Positions 28,894-38,002 of a stretch of 64,000 nt of DNA are shown here, piece after piece; the stretch's first letter is position 1, and every line of letters begins with the position of its first letter. Source of the stretch: Oscillospiraceae bacterium (GTDB taxonomy: Bacteria > Bacillota > Clostridia > Oscillospirales > Acutalibacteraceae). Location: NCBI GenBank assembly GCA_902802375.1, contig CADCLS010000005.1, forward strand, positions 114,765 through 178,764. Direction: 5' to 3'. Below the pieces are notes generated by a model, which did not search any database, was not told the origin of the DNA, and saw only the letters and a program-made list of their open reading frames with translations. The position numbers and the translations under genes were made by a program.

Positions 28894-30369
28894 ATGTTAT
28901 TTAGTTTTACGGTACCCAATTTAATCAACGCTCTCTTTATAGCCGGGGGCATTGGCGTTTGCGGTCTTTGCTTTTTGCAAATAACCGCATCTGTTCATTT
29001 GCGGCGAGAAGTAAGAGGCTATTTTCAGGTGTTTTTCCTGCTGATATTTTTGTATATTTCTTCTCATCTTATAAGGCAGATTATGGAAGGTATGCCGGGC
29101 ACGACTATCAGAACAGCCCTGTATATCATAACCTTTGCCGAATTGGTTTTTGCCGGGTTTATGACGCATATGATGTCGCTTTTGGTGTTAGCCGTTTCAA
29201 AGCCTGAGAAGAAGTTGACAGCCAAGCTTGCCGTGCTGCTATATGCGCTTCTCGCAGTACATATAGCAATAATTGCGGTAGGGTTACCTTTCGATTTAAT
29301 TTATTACTTTGATTCCGCAAATGTTTACCACCGCGCAACAGGCTATTTGCTTTCAAATGTTTGTCCGGCACTTATGCTTGGATTCGATATTATTTTACTC
29401 ATCCGCAGTCGCAAAAGAATTGAAAAGAAGGTTAGAATTGCTTTTTGGAACTATATGATTGCACCGGCTATTGCAATTGTGCTCCAAAGCTTTTCGCCGA
29501 AAATCCAGTACATTATTTTTGTAACAGTAGGCGCTTCGGTTTATATGTTCTCGGTAATCGTTCAAAATCAGAACGCGCAGTATGAGAAGCAGAAAATTGA
29601 AAGCTCGAGAATTGATGCCGAGCTTACTATGGCGTCTGCTATTCAGGCTGATATGCTTCCCAGCATTTACCCGGCATTCCCCGAACGCCCTGAATTTGAT
29701 ATTTATGCTACTATGGACCCTGCAAAAGAAGTGGGCGGAGATTTTTATGATTTTTTCCTTGTAGACGAAGATCATCTTTGTATGGTTATGGCGGATGTAT
29801 CGGGCAAGGGTGTTCCGGCGGCACTGTTTATGATGGCATCTAAAATAATTTTGGCAAATAATGCAATGATAGGTAAAACCCCGGCGCAAATACTCACCGA
29901 TACCAACGCGGCAATTTGTTCTAACAATCGTGAAGAGATGTTTGTAACGGTATGGCTCGGAATATTGGAAATATCTACCGGCAAGCTCACGGCTGCAAAT
30001 GCCGGGCACGAGTATCCGGTAATAATGCATTCCGGCGGTGAATTTGAGCTTCTTAAGGATAAACACGGATTTGTCATAGGCGGAATGTCGGGGGTAAAGT
30101 ATAAGGAATATGAATTAACGCTGAGCCCCGGCTCAAAAATCTTTCTTTACACTGACGGTGTACCGGAAGCGACAAACGCCGAAAACCAGCTTTTCGGTAC
30201 TGACAGAATGGTAGAAGCATTAAACGAAAATCCGCAGGCTTCACCTCAGGAAATACTTAAAAACATACGCAAATCGGTAGACGGTTTTGTCGGCTCCGCT
30301 GAGCAGTTTGACGATTTGACAATGCTTTGTATGGAATATACGGGAAAGGATAACGGCGATGAACATTAA
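28894..30369 (+). CDS. Membrane-bound PP2C (RsbU/SpoIIE-type) serine phosphatase
   Basis: 491 residues: about seven hydrophobic helices in the first 230 residues, a short coiled linker, then a PP2C-SpoIIE domain. Metal-binding motifs are seen in KEVGGDFYDFF, MVMADVSGKGVPAALFM and FLYTDGVPEATNAEN. Such phosphatases dephosphorylate a STAS antagonist in partner-switching systems; the membrane part would be the sensor. ATG preceded by GGAG. Its end overlaps the next gene by 11 bases, indicating translational coupling with the fusion protein that carries the predicted STAS substrate. Confidence 0.93.
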   Translation: MLFSFTVPNLINALFIAGGIGVCGLCFLQITASVHLRREVRGYFQVFFLLIFLYISSHLIRQIMEGMPGTTIRTALYIITFAELVFAGFMTHMMSLLVLAVSKPEKKLTAKLAVLLYALLAVHIAIIAVGLPFDLIYYFDSANVYHRATGYLLSNVCPALMLGFDIILLIRSRKRIEKKVRIAFWNYMIAPAIAIVLQSFSPKIQYIIFVTVGASVYMFSVIVQNQNAQYEKQKIESSRIDAELTMASAIQADMLPSIYPAFPERPEFDIYATMDPAKEVGGDFYDFFLVDEDHLCMVMADVSGKGVPAALFMMASKIILANNAMIGKTPAQILTDTNAAICSNNREEMFVTVWLGILEISTGKLTAANAGHEYPVIMHSGGEFELLKDKHGFVIGGMSGVKYKEYELTLSPGSKIFLYTDGVPEATNAENQLFGTDRMVEALNENPQASPQEILKNIRKSVDGFVGSAEQFDDLTMLCMEYTGKDNGDEH

Positions 30370-31912
30370 ACTTACAGGACGCATTGATTCTAATAACGCG
30401 GCGCAAATTGGAAAGGAAATATATGAACAATTACCGGAGGGTGAAAACATTCCGATTGTTCTCGATATGGAAAATCTTGAATACATTTCGAGCGCAGGCC
30501 TGAGGGTGATTTTGAGGATAAAAAAGACATATCCCGATTTGAAAATCACCGGTGTCAATTCGGAGGTTTACGAGATACTTGATATGACCGGATTTACCGA
30601 GATGATGACGGTTGAAAAGGCTTACCGCGTAGTATCGGTGGAAGGTTGCGAGGAAATAGGCAGAGGCGCTAACGGTACAATTTACCGTATCGACCAGGAT
30701 AATGTAGTTAAAGTATACAATAACGCTGATGCGCTCTCGGATATTCAGCACGAGCGTGAGGTGGCAAAGCTGGCGCTTATTTTAGGCATTCCTACTGCCA
30801 TTTCATACGATGTTGTCAAGGTTGGTGAGAGCTATGGCTCGGTTTTTGAGCTTCTCAACGCCAGCTCTTTCTCTAAAATTCTTTCCACCGAGCCTGAGAA
30901 AATCGACTGGTGTGTAGAAGAATATGTAAAGATGTTAAAGAAAATTCACAGCACCGAAGTGCCGGAAGGAAAGCTTCCCGATATGAAGGAAACTGTAGTT
31001 TCCTGGGCTGAGTTTATGCAAGATTATTTGCCTAAAGAGGCAGGCGAAAAACTTCTTGCCTTAGTAAATGATGTTCCAAAGGATAATCATATGCTGCACG
31101 GCGATTATCATACAAAAAACTTAGAGCTTACGGGCGATGAAGTTCTAATAATAGATATGGATACTTTGGCGGTAGGACATCCGATTTTTGAGCTTGCAAG
31201 TATGTATAACTCGTTTGTCGGTTACTCCGAATATGACCACGAGATTATAAAAAAATTTCAAGGGTTTGATTTTGATACCGGCGTTTCTTTCTGGAAAAAG
31301 TCACTCTCGGCATACCTCGGTACTAACTGTGAGACAAAAATCAAAGAAGTAGAGAGAAAAGCAAGAATTATCGGCTATACCAGAATGATAAGGCGTTCTA
31401 TAAGAAGGAACGGTCTTGATACAGAAAAGGGAAGAGCCGAAATAAATCTCTGGAAAGACGAGCTTCTTAAACTTCTTGAGAATACAGATACACTCACATT
31501 CAGCACGCAAGAGCTTGATATTGAAGCAGTGAAAGAAAACCTTGGCGAGGTGCAACAATTCGTTGAAGAGCATCTTGAAAAGGTGAATTGTCCACCGAAA
31601 ACGGTTATGCAAATCGGCTTGGCGGTAGAAGAAATATTCATTAACATCGCAAGTTACGCATATGCGCCTGAAAAAGGGAATGCTACATTGCGTGTAGAGG
31701 TTTCAGGAGAGCCGGTTTCGGTTTCAATTACATTTATTGATCACGGCGTACCTTACGATCCGCTTAAAAAAGAAGACCCGGATGTAACACTTTCCGCAGC
31801 GGACCGCGGTATAGGCGGACTGGGCATTTTTATGACAAAGAAGATTATGGACGATGTTACTTACGAATATAAGGAAGGTAAAAATATCCTCACACTAAAA
31901 AAAGAGCTTTAA
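30359..31912 (+). CDS. STAS - APH-like kinase - HATPase fusion (RsbV/RsbW-type partner switch)
   Basis: 517 residues with three domains. The first 95 or so residues are a STAS anti-anti-sigma domain with the phosphoacceptor-type loop YISSAGLR (Ser44/Ser45). Residues about 100-350 form an aminoglycoside-phosphotransferase/choline-kinase fold: glycine-rich EIGRGANGTIYRI, VVKVY, HGDYHTKN and IDMD, all the catalytic residues. Residues about 380-515 form an RsbW/SpoIIAB-like HATPase with EEIFIN (N box), DHGVPYDP (G1) and DRGIGGLGIFM (G2). So antagonist and anti-sigma kinase share one chain. The paired phosphatase gene is directly upstream. No sigma factor is adjacent. The kinase domain's target is unknown. 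Confidence 0.92.
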   Translation: MNIKLTGRIDSNNAAQIGKEIYEQLPEGENIPIVLDMENLEYISSAGLRVILRIKKTYPDLKITGVNSEVYEILDMTGFTEMMTVEKAYRVVSVEGCEEIGRGANGTIYRIDQDNVVKVYNNADALSDIQHEREVAKLALILGIPTAISYDVVKVGESYGSVFELLNASSFSKILSTEPEKIDWCVEEYVKMLKKIHSTEVPEGKLPDMKETVVSWAEFMQDYLPKEAGEKLLALVNDVPKDNHMLHGDYHTKNLELTGDEVLIIDMDTLAVGHPIFELASMYNSFVGYSEYDHEIIKKFQGFDFDTGVSFWKKSLSAYLGTNCETKIKEVERKARIIGYTRMIRRSIRRNGLDTEKGRAEINLWKDELLKLLENTDTLTFSTQELDIEAVKENLGEVQQFVEEHLEKVNCPPKTVMQIGLAVEEIFINIASYAYAPEKGNATLRVEVSGEPVSVSITFIDHGVPYDPLKKEDPDVTLSAADRGIGGLGIFMTKKIMDDVTYEYKEGKNILTLKKEL

Positions 31913-31984
31913 TCCGAAAGATTCCATACAAAACACATCTGCCGGACTATCACAAAAGCATTTTTAACTTTTTTTGAGAAAATG

Positions 31985-32018
31985 AAAAAAGCACTTGCAA
32001 AACTGCAAGTGCTTTTTT
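31985..32018. terminator. Bidirectional terminator after the STAS fusion
   Basis: Perfect 15-bp stem AAAAAAGCACTTGCA/TGCAAGTGCTTTTTT with a four-base loop. Can end the phosphatase/fusion operon on the plus strand and the tRNA transcripts on the minus strand. Confidence 0.92.
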
Positions 32019-32032
32019 GGTGGAGCAAGATG
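32019..32032 (-). other. Possible 3' tail of a second lost tRNA
   Basis: On the minus strand this ends TTGCTCCACCA directly before the terminator stem, as a tRNA acceptor end with encoded CCA would. No T-arm or anticodon arm precedes it. TGGTGGAG (plus strand) is shared with the tRNA-Ala end 140 bases away. Weak evidence. Confidence 0.3.
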
Positions 32033-32115
32033 TCTTAAAGACGAACACCCGGTCGGGATAAAAAAACTTTGTTTTGATAAGATTTTATTCTCGGATTGGG
32101 TGCGGCACAAAGCAT

Positions 32116-32158
32116 AAAAAGAAGAGCCTCAACTACGCGTTTGCGCATCAAGGCTCTT
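32116..32158 (-). terminator. Intrinsic terminator of the tRNA-Ala remnant
   Basis: Minus-strand hairpin AAGAGCCT/AGGCTCTT with an inner GCGC-type stem, followed by CTTTTTATG. It starts four bases after the tRNA CCA. Confidence 0.8.
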
Positions 32159-32161
32159 GAC

Positions 32162-32222
<61 letters not shown>

Positions 32223-32364
32223 AAGGCAAGGTTACAAGCCCCAAAAGCAGTATCGCCATAAACACACCTTTTCTGTTTTTCCATCGAAAAATTCTTGCTG
32301 GAATTAGTCTGCCAGAGGTTATTTCTCTGAAACATTACTATAAGATATACTGCACAAATTGAAA

Positions 32365-35343
32365 TTACTCTTTCCATTTAAGGTCGTAGTTCGCACGTTC
32401 TTTGGGAGTTTCGCAACTTCTTACTGTATCGCCGTTTCTGATTCTCATCAGGACTTCATCAAGAGATTCCGGCTTATGAAAATACAAGCCTTGCGCAAGT
32501 TCGCAACCTATTTCTTTAATAAATGAAAGCTGGTCTTCCGTTTCAACGCCTTCTATGAGGGTATGTATGCCGAATTTATGCGATAAATATACAAGTTCTT
32601 CCAAAATAATACGATTAATTCCGTTGTTGCTGTCAAGATTTTTAAGAAAATCCATATCGAACTTGATAAGGTCAAAGTCAAACTGACTGAACACATTAAG
32701 GGCGGAATATCCGCTGCCGAAGTCGTCAAGCCAAAGCCTATATCCGTTATTTCGGATTTGAGTGAGTTGTTCTTTGAGCTTTTCGGTTCCAATTGCTAAA
32801 TCCTGTTCGGTAATTTCAATTATAAAAAAGCTCTTATCAACTAAATCATCTAAATGATATTTTTCATAAAGACGGTTAATTTCACCGATGATATCTGCAT
32901 AATCAAAGTCCTGCATAGAAAAGTTTACCGAAACAGGCACAAGCGGAAGACCGTTATCATAGCGCACTTTCACTTCACGGCAAACCTGCTCAAATATAAA
33001 TAAATCAAGTCTATGAAGTTGGTGATATTTTTGAAGTACGGGTATAAAATCATTGGGCGTTATCATACCGCGGTCCGGGTCAATCCAATGTGCCAAGCCT
33101 TCAAAAGCCGCAACTTTAAGACTTTCGATACGCATAAGTGCGTGATAATAAACCTTTATCCAGCCGTTATTTATTGCATAGTTTAGATTTTCTACAATGT
33201 AGCGTTCTTTTAAATAATTATTATTTGCCGATTCAGAGAAGAAAGCAACATCACGATTCAAATCATTAGCAATGAGTTTCATCGTATGCTTTGCACGGTC
33301 AATAGCGCTCATAAGGGTGCTCGTTTTACCTAACGGGCAAACACCCGAACGGATGCCTGAAGTTATTCCGCCGGCAGAATTTATAATCGTTTTATTGGCT
33401 TCAAGCAGACGATTTTCTATTTCAAACATATCGTCTATACCTGTAATCGTTATAAAATGATCGTCTGAGCCTCTTGATACTAAAGATTCCGGGAAACTGT
33501 CTTTAAGAGTTTTTGCGGTAAGGCAGATAAGATTGTCGCCCTCTTTAACTCCGTAACGGTTGTTGTAAGACTGTACAGAATAAACATCCGTATAGATAAC
33601 AGACGGCGTTTTCCCTGCTTCACGCATAGCCGAAACCGTTTCATTACCGTGTTCGTGCACATAGTTTAAGTTAGGCAGAGCCGTAAGAGGGTCGGTATAG
33701 AAACGGTCGCCTTTGACCAGTGAGTAAATCTCCATAGTCTCACTGATTGCTTTTTGAGTTTCTGTAAGATTAGCATAAGAAACAATAGCAAGTTCCGTAC
33801 CGTCCGGCATTGTCTGCCATCTTCCGATTCCGTGGATTTGCACATATTTTTCATCATCGTGTTCAATTTTGGGGTCATAATCCGAAACTCGCATTTGACT
33901 ACGGAAAACTATATCGTAAACACTTTTGTGATTTATAAAGTCATCACTTATTTGAGAAACAAGATCCGCGTCATCAGGATGAATGCGTTTGAATAAACCG
34001 TCTTTTAACCATTCTATTGCAATTTCACGGGAAATTCCGATATTCTTACAAAAGCCGTCGGAAACAAGAACCGGAACAGGATTTCCGCCTATATTCTGAT
34101 AATAAACAAAGGAAGCGGAACTGCTCTCATATGCTTTTTTAAGATCTTCCGGAAACTTATAAGCATCAGCTTCGCCAATACTGTCATCCTTTGCCGTTTC
34201 AGCATAGTCAGACTTTGCTTTAAGCCACATTTTATGCTCATACATCTTTTTATCGGCTCTGTCGAATACATTCTGTACATTGCTGTCATTCTCATAATAA
34301 GCAATACCGTATGCAATCTGAACATCTCCGATTTGGCGGTTTCTTAAATTTATTAAATTCATTTCTCTGAGCAGTTCATTGATATGCTCATAGTCGTGTC
34401 CATGGCAGATTATTACAAATTCATCGTCTCCGATTCTGAATACCCGGCTATGCTTGAATATAGTGCATATTGACGCACTTGCTTTTTTTATGTATTTATC
34501 GCCTATCCCATGGCCTTTTATATCATTTATAAGTTTAAGGTCATTTATGTCGCATACAACAATTAAAAACGGCTGCACTTCATCGTTTTCAATGCTTTTA
34601 TTGATAGATTTTTCCGCTTCAACAAAAGCGTATTTATTGCCGACGCCCGTAAGAGCGTCTTTAGTAACAATTTTTTTAATTCTGTTTTTCTCATCGCCCA
34701 TAACAAAAGTGTGCAATATCGAAATTCCGAGCATATACGCCATAGAATAAAGCGGAAGATACGGAGAAAAAACCTGGGCTAAGACGAAAATAATCATTAT
34801 AAACCCAAACGTCGCTAAAGCACGGTATTTATACCCTTCCGGTTTTTTTGAAAAGGCATAAGGTAAAGAGTTTAATAGTACCAACAAAAGCAGTATGATT
34901 TGTAAAAGGAGGGCAATATATCTTACGGCAAGTGCATGATAAAAGCAGTCAGCGTCAATCTTGAAAACCACCGGATAAAAGAAGTTTATAACCACAAGAG
35001 TTGTAACGGTTGCTGCAAAAACCCGCCCGGAGTAGATAAGGAACTTCGCAAAAGCATTTTTATTATCAAGATATGTAACTGTATAACATGTCCAAAACAT
35101 TACACCGATTGCCATAAAAACAAAATAGAGCGAGGTATCAATAAATAAGAGTCTCTTGAATCTTAATGATTCAAATAAGCCCCATAGAATATCCGATATG
35201 TAGAAAAGTGCAACGGTAATCAAAAATCTTCTGTAAATAAGAAAAGAAGGCAGTACATCAGAATTGTTGCGGTTAAAAAGGGTTTCTTTATTCTCTATGA
35301 TCAAAATCAATAAAGCAAGCGTGCCTATAAGTGAATAAAACAA
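32365..35343 (-). CDS. Membrane GGDEF-PAS-GGDEF-EAL protein
   Basis: 992 residues. The N-terminal 215 form about seven membrane helices. Then come GGDEF 1 (about 227-375, signature RIGDDEF), a PAS domain (about 400-530), GGDEF 2 (about 550-695, signature RGSDDHF) and EAL (about 710-965). Both GGDEF signatures are altered. The EAL motif reads EGLAHW, but metal and catalytic residues in NFSMQDF, EITEQDLA, LDDFGSGYSAL, IKFDMDFL and EGVETEDQ are kept, so phosphodiesterase activity is plausible. TTG start with AAGGAGG seven bases upstream. Divergent from a canonical GGDEF gene. Confidence 0.93.
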   Translation of the reverse strand: MFYSLIGTLALLILIIENKETLFNRNNSDVLPSFLIYRRFLITVALFYISDILWGLFESLRFKRLLFIDTSLYFVFMAIGVMFWTCYTVTYLDNKNAFAKFLIYSGRVFAATVTTLVVINFFYPVVFKIDADCFYHALAVRYIALLLQIILLLLVLLNSLPYAFSKKPEGYKYRALATFGFIMIIFVLAQVFSPYLPLYSMAYMLGISILHTFVMGDEKNRIKKIVTKDALTGVGNKYAFVEAEKSINKSIENDEVQPFLIVVCDINDLKLINDIKGHGIGDKYIKKASASICTIFKHSRVFRIGDDEFVIICHGHDYEHINELLREMNLINLRNRQIGDVQIAYGIAYYENDSNVQNVFDRADKKMYEHKMWLKAKSDYAETAKDDSIGEADAYKFPEDLKKAYESSSASFVYYQNIGGNPVPVLVSDGFCKNIGISREIAIEWLKDGLFKRIHPDDADLVSQISDDFINHKSVYDIVFRSQMRVSDYDPKIEHDDEKYVQIHGIGRWQTMPDGTELAIVSYANLTETQKAISETMEIYSLVKGDRFYTDPLTALPNLNYVHEHGNETVSAMREAGKTPSVIYTDVYSVQSYNNRYGVKEGDNLICLTAKTLKDSFPESLVSRGSDDHFITITGIDDMFEIENRLLEANKTIINSAGGITSGIRSGVCPLGKTSTLMSAIDRAKHTMKLIANDLNRDVAFFSESANNNYLKERYIVENLNYAINNGWIKVYYHALMRIESLKVAAFEGLAHWIDPDRGMITPNDFIPVLQKYHQLHRLDLFIFEQVCREVKVRYDNGLPLVPVSVNFSMQDFDYADIIGEINRLYEKYHLDDLVDKSFFIIEITEQDLAIGTEKLKEQLTQIRNNGYRLWLDDFGSGYSALNVFSQFDFDLIKFDMDFLKNLDSNNGINRIILEELVYLSHKFGIHTLIEGVETEDQLSFIKEIGCELAQGLYFHKPESLDEVLMRIRNGDTVRSCETPKERANYDLKWKE

Positions 35344-35403
35344 ATCTTTTCCTCCTTAAACCAATAAAACCGTAAAGATGCAAAAAGCTAATATATTACC
35401 CTG

Positions 35404-35412
35404 ATTATAGCA
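35404..35412 (-). promoter_or_regulatory. Extended -10 promoter of the GGDEF-EAL gene
   Basis: TGCTATAAT on the minus strand (extended -10). No strong -35 is seen. It gives a leader of about 50 bases. Confidence 0.6.
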
Positions 35413-35460
35413 CATAACTTGTAAAATATCCACTAAATTTTTATTATTTTGACAAACTGT

Positions 35461-35489
35461 TTGAAAAACGGGAAAAAAAGTGCTATAAT
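35461..35489 (+). promoter_or_regulatory. Promoter of the canonical GGDEF gene
   Basis: TTGAAA (35461-35466), 17-base spacer, TATAAT (35484-35489). Confidence 0.75.
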
Positions 35490-35529
35490 ACAAAAATATT
35501 TTAAGAATTTAAAAAAGAGGCCCTAAAAA

Positions 35530-36879
35530 ATGTCAACGAAAGAAAAAAAGAAAGGTACAGGTATTTCACTAAAAACAATACATATTTGGATGGTAACAGG
35601 CGCTGTACTCATCTCGATAACGATGCTTTACTCTACATTCGATTTGTTCTCAAGTTACCGTAGTTTATCCGAAGCGTCAACCGAGCATATAAAACTCAGA
35701 AAAGACGCCCGTGAACTTATGGATGCGTCCGATTATCTTACCGAGAGAGTTCAGCGGTTTACGGTTGAGGGAAATACTCAGTACCTTAACGAGTATTTTT
35801 CCGAAGCATTCAGCGAACATCACCGGGAAAAAGCAATATCAAAACTCTCTGAAAGAACGAATAATAAAGTTGCAGTTAAGAAACTTGAGATGGCGCTTGC
35901 AAACTCGATCGAACTTATGAACCGTGAATATTATGCCATGAAACTTGTTATTGAAGCCAAGGGTTATGAAGATTATCCCGAATTGCTGCGGGATATTGAG
36001 ATAACAAGTAAAGATAAACTGCTTTCTTCCGATGAAAAAATGTATCTCGCCACAAAAATGGTTCTTGATGACGAATATTACGAGCAGAAAGAACAAATCA
36101 GATTAAATATGCAGGAATGTCTTGACGAACTTGAAAAAGCAGCTATTGCCACCGATGAATCTGCACTTAAATCTTTGAGTAATGAGTTAACGGTTGTTCG
36201 CCTGATAATATTAGTTCAGACTGCCGGAATGATTTTCCTTGTATGGCTGACCGCAAGGATTAGTATACACCCTATTCTCAAGGCCGTAGACCAAATCAAA
36301 TCCAATCACTTTATAAAAGAAAGCGGTGCCAGAGAATTCCGTTACCTTGTAAAAGCATATAACAGAATGTACGCTCATTATAAAAAAAGCCTTGAAAAGC
36401 TCAATTTCAAAGCTCTACACGATGAACTTACCGGTGCATACAACCGTGCGGGGTATCAGTCGCTTATTTCCGGGCTGAATTTGAATCAAACCTGTATGAT
36501 ACTTTTCGATGTGGATAACTTCAAGGACATAAATGATAATTACGGTCACGAAACCGGCGATAAGGTTTTGATAAAACTGGTTGGTATTATTAAAAAATAT
36601 TTTCGTAACGACGATTATATCTGCCGTATCGGCGGAGATGAGTTTGTTATATTTATGGGTGATTCTCCAAAGATAAACCGCAATATGATCAGCAATAAAA
36701 TAGACTCAATAAATAAGGAACTTACCGAATCGGAAGAACTGCCGTCTGTTACCATAAGCGTCGGCGTTGTTCACGGTTCACATTCTTCCGACCCCGAAGA
36801 TTTATTCAAAAAGACAGACCGTACAATGTATGAATCCAAGCAAAAAGGAAAATGTACCGTTACATTTTATTCGGAATAA
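35530..36879 (+). CDS. Membrane diguanylate cyclase (GGDEF)
   Basis: 449 residues. Membrane helices at about 15-37 and 222-243 bracket a 185-residue, mainly helical extracellular sensor, followed by a short HAMP-like linker and a GGDEF domain (about 296-449). The active-site signature is intact (RIGGDEF, 368-372). The inhibitory RxxD site is present exactly five residues before it (Arg359-Asp362). Metal-binding DVDNFKDIND is also intact. This is the one clearly active c-di-GMP synthase in the window, product-inhibited by design. It lies just before the polysaccharide genes. Confidence 0.95.
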   Translation: MSTKEKKKGTGISLKTIHIWMVTGAVLISITMLYSTFDLFSSYRSLSEASTEHIKLRKDARELMDASDYLTERVQRFTVEGNTQYLNEYFSEAFSEHHREKAISKLSERTNNKVAVKKLEMALANSIELMNREYYAMKLVIEAKGYEDYPELLRDIEITSKDKLLSSDEKMYLATKMVLDDEYYEQKEQIRLNMQECLDELEKAAIATDESALKSLSNELTVVRLIILVQTAGMIFLVWLTARISIHPILKAVDQIKSNHFIKESGAREFRYLVKAYNRMYAHYKKSLEKLNFKALHDELTGAYNRAGYQSLISGLNLNQTCMILFDVDNFKDINDNYGHETGDKVLIKLVGIIKKYFRNDDYICRIGGDEFVIFMGDSPKINRNMISNKIDSINKELTESEELPSVTISVGVVHGSHSSDPEDLFKKTDRTMYESKQKGKCTVTFYSE

Positions 36880-36893
36880 CGCAATAAAAAAAA

Positions 36894-36931
36894 CGAAATC
36901 GGCAACTTATATGTTGCCGATTTCGATTTGT
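36894..36931. terminator. Bidirectional terminator between GGDEF and epimerase genes
   Basis: 13-bp perfect stem CGAAATCGGCAAC/GTTGCCGATTTCG with a six-base loop, an A-rich run on the left and ATTTGTTT on the right. Confidence 0.88.
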
Positions 36932-36932
36932 T

Positions 36933-37997
36933 TTATTTATAATATTCTTTATACCATTTTGCAAACTGCAAAAGCCCTTCTTTTATCCCAATTGCGGGAG
37001 TAAATCCGTAATCTTGTTCAAGGGCACTGCTGTCGGCGTATGTTACCGGCACATCCCCCGGTTGCATAGGTACCAGTTTTTTATGGGACTCGAAGTCATA
37101 GTCCTTTGGCAAAACGCCTGCACTTACAAGTGAATTTTGCAGGGTATCTATAAACTCAAGCAGGTTTTCGGGGTTCCCTCCGCCTATGTTATACAGCGCA
37201 TAAGGCGGTTCGGGCAGACCGTCCTCCCCCGTCTTCTTTTGCGGAGCACCTTTAATAACTCTGAAAATACCCTCAACTATATCGTCAATATATGTAAAAT
37301 CCCGTTTGCAGTTGCCGAAATTGAATACTGATATATCCTTACCGTCTTTCAGTTTCTCGGTTGCGGAAAAATAGAACATATCCGGTCTTCCGGCAGGACC
37401 GTAGACGGTAAAAAATCTCAATCCTGTTGTAGGTATATTATAAAGTTTTGAATAAGAATGCGCTAATAATTCGTTGCTTTTCTTGGTTGCGGCATAAAGT
37501 GAAACCGGATGATCCACCTTATCGTCGGTGGAAAACGGGACCTTTTTATTGCCGCCGTAAACACTGCTCGAGCTTGCATACACAAGGTGTTCAACTTCAA
37601 ATTGCCTGCACGCTTCAAGAATATTGTAAAACCCTACGATATTCGACCGGATATATGTATCGGGATGGTCAATACTGTAACGCACGCCCGCCTGTGCCGC
37701 AAGATTTACCACAACGCTTGGTTTGTATTCATTAAAAACCCGATTTACAGTTTCCTTATCCGATATATCGCCTTTAATAAATATATGCTTTACGGCAGAA
37801 TTATCCGCTGCCTCTTCTATTTTTTTAAGACGGTATTCTTTAAGACGAACATCATAATAACCGTTCATATTATCAAGGCTTATAACCGTTCCGCTATCCA
37901 TTTCACCCAAAAGGCGGATAACCAGATTAGAACCTATAAAACCGGGCGAGCCGGTTACCAAAACCGTTTTTCCGGAAATACTTACAGGTGTTTTCAT
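36933..37997 (-). CDS. UDP-glucuronate 4-epimerase (NAD-dependent SDR)
   Basis: Predicted to turn UDP-glucuronate into UDP-galacturonate. 354 residues, extended SDR with NAD-binding TGSPGFIGSN (Ala-to-Ser/Pro variant of TGAAGFIG), the family-specific NGYYDVRLKEYRL, YASSSSVYGG and the catalytic YAATKKSNE. Start at MKTPVSIS, with AGGAGGG ten bases upstream inside the end of the preceding gene. It lies five bases after the UDP-glucose dehydrogenase fusion, which makes its substrate, so the pair forms a two-step path to acidic sugar donors. Confidence 0.92.
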   Translation of the reverse strand: MKTPVSISGKTVLVTGSPGFIGSNLVIRLLGEMDSGTVISLDNMNGYYDVRLKEYRLKKIEEAADNSAVKHIFIKGDISDKETVNRVFNEYKPSVVVNLAAQAGVRYSIDHPDTYIRSNIVGFYNILEACRQFEVEHLVYASSSSVYGGNKKVPFSTDDKVDHPVSLYAATKKSNELLAHSYSKLYNIPTTGLRFFTVYGPAGRPDMFYFSATEKLKDGKDISVFNFGNCKRDFTYIDDIVEGIFRVIKGAPQKKTGEDGLPEPPYALYNIGGGNPENLLEFIDTLQNSLVSAGVLPKDYDFESHKKLVPMQPGDVPVTYADSSALEQDYGFTPAIGIKEGLLQFAKWYKEYYK

Positions 37998-38002
37998 AAA
38001 AA

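Noticed and set aside
28921-30066. Minus-strand frames within the PP2C phosphatase gene
   Set aside because: Cysteine- and histidine-rich translations with no start signals, typical antisense shadows of a membrane-protein gene.
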